NCBI GenBank assembly: GCA_030666935.1
Contig: DAOUWX010000132.1
Coordinates: 1 to 5,555, forward strand
Direction: 5' to 3'
Source of the DNA: Atribacterota bacterium
GTDB taxonomy: Bacteria > Atribacterota > Phoenicimicrobiia > Phoenicimicrobiales > Phoenicimicrobiaceae
DNA length: 5,555 nucleotides
Positions 5,346 to 5,555 of the stretch are shown here, piece by piece. Below the pieces are notes generated by a model, which searched no databases, was not told where the DNA came from, and worked only from the letters and a program-made list of their open reading frames with translations. Both the position numbers and the translations under genes were made by a program. The number at the start of each line of letters is the position of its first letter. Within the stretch, counting starts at the first letter, position 1.

Positions 5346-5555
5346 TTACTCTCCACTACAATCTTCGTAAACTGTGTACCAATCATATATATTTGGACCT
5401 AGTGTATCATCCACAGCGAAATCTTCACCAGGTACATATTCATAGTCCACTTCAAATGAGACTAATGAATCGGTACCAAAACAAAGTTTCCATCTGCTTG
5501 AAACTGCATTTTCTACATTATCTTCAAAGTAAAAGTCTACATAATAGCATTCTTC
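5346..5555 (-). CDS. C-terminal 69 residues of an unrecognised protein (partial, N-terminus beyond window)
   Basis: The minus-strand frame is open from the right edge to TAA at 5346-5348. It reads EECYYVDFYFEDNVENAVSS at the start and ends YDWYTVYEDCSGE. The segment is rich in acidic and aromatic residues, with alternating hydrophobic patterns (CYYVDFYF, VSFEVDYEYV) that suggest beta strands. It has three Cys, one of them four residues from the end. I recognise no family. It could be the C-terminal domain of a secreted or envelope protein, like its neighbours, but the sequence alone does not show that. A strong hairpin follows the stop, supporting this as a genuine gene end. Confidence 0.75.
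   Translation of the reverse strand, partial: EECYYVDFYFEDNVENAVSSRWKLCFGTDSLVSFEVDYEYVPGEDFAVDDTLGPNIYDWYTVYEDCSGE

Overview
The window is AT-rich bacterial DNA in which every supported gene lies on the minus strand, so transcription runs from the right edge to the left. Three consecutive full-length genes encode lipoproteins with type II signal peptides, and none has Asp after the lipobox Cys. With the Wzy/ligase-type polysaccharide enzyme at the left, this suggests a diderm (Gram-negative-type) envelope. The AT bias, the scattered intergenic repeats and the Omp28-like lipoproteins would fit an uncultured anaerobic lineage such as Atribacterota or a similar candidate phylum. That placement is a low-confidence guess, since there is no marker gene.

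Layout in transcription order, right to left. (1) 5555-5346: the C-terminal 69 residues of an unrecognised protein, followed by a strong symmetric hairpin terminator (5266-5307). (2) 5186-5158: a perfect consensus sigma70-type promoter (TTGACA, 17 bp, TATAAT) that drives a pair of paralogous lipoproteins, 5090-4278 and 4132-3341. Each has a thioredoxin-like CxHC motif and a C-terminal beta-rich domain like Omp28-related proteins. (3) 3132-2629: a small acidic lipoprotein with an NTF2/SnoaL-like pattern. (4) 2490-2203: a short GIY-YIG endonuclease-like protein. (5) 2009 to the left edge: a multi-pass O-antigen ligase/Wzy-family protein fused to C-terminal TPR repeats, truncated by the window edge.

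The intergenic spaces are rich in repeats. A 25-bp core containing a 20-bp palindrome (arms ATTCCTGC/GCAGGAAT) occurs three times, identical apart from orientation. Two copies, in inverted orientation, bracket the GIY-YIG gene. A decayed copy overlaps the first codons of that gene, and a row of half-copies lies upstream of it. This looks like a small nuclease-associated palindromic repeat element and is the most interesting structure here. A second repeat family, built of 8-bp units related to AACYGGNA (minus strand), lies 5' of three of the genes. No gene-free stretch exceeds 300 bases, and no tRNA, rRNA, CRISPR array or riboswitch was recognised.

Functionally, the window encodes envelope proteins: probable periplasmic or outer-membrane thiol-disulfide lipoproteins, a small lipoprotein and a glycan-transfer enzyme. 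The GIY-YIG/palindrome unit appears to be an insertion among them.
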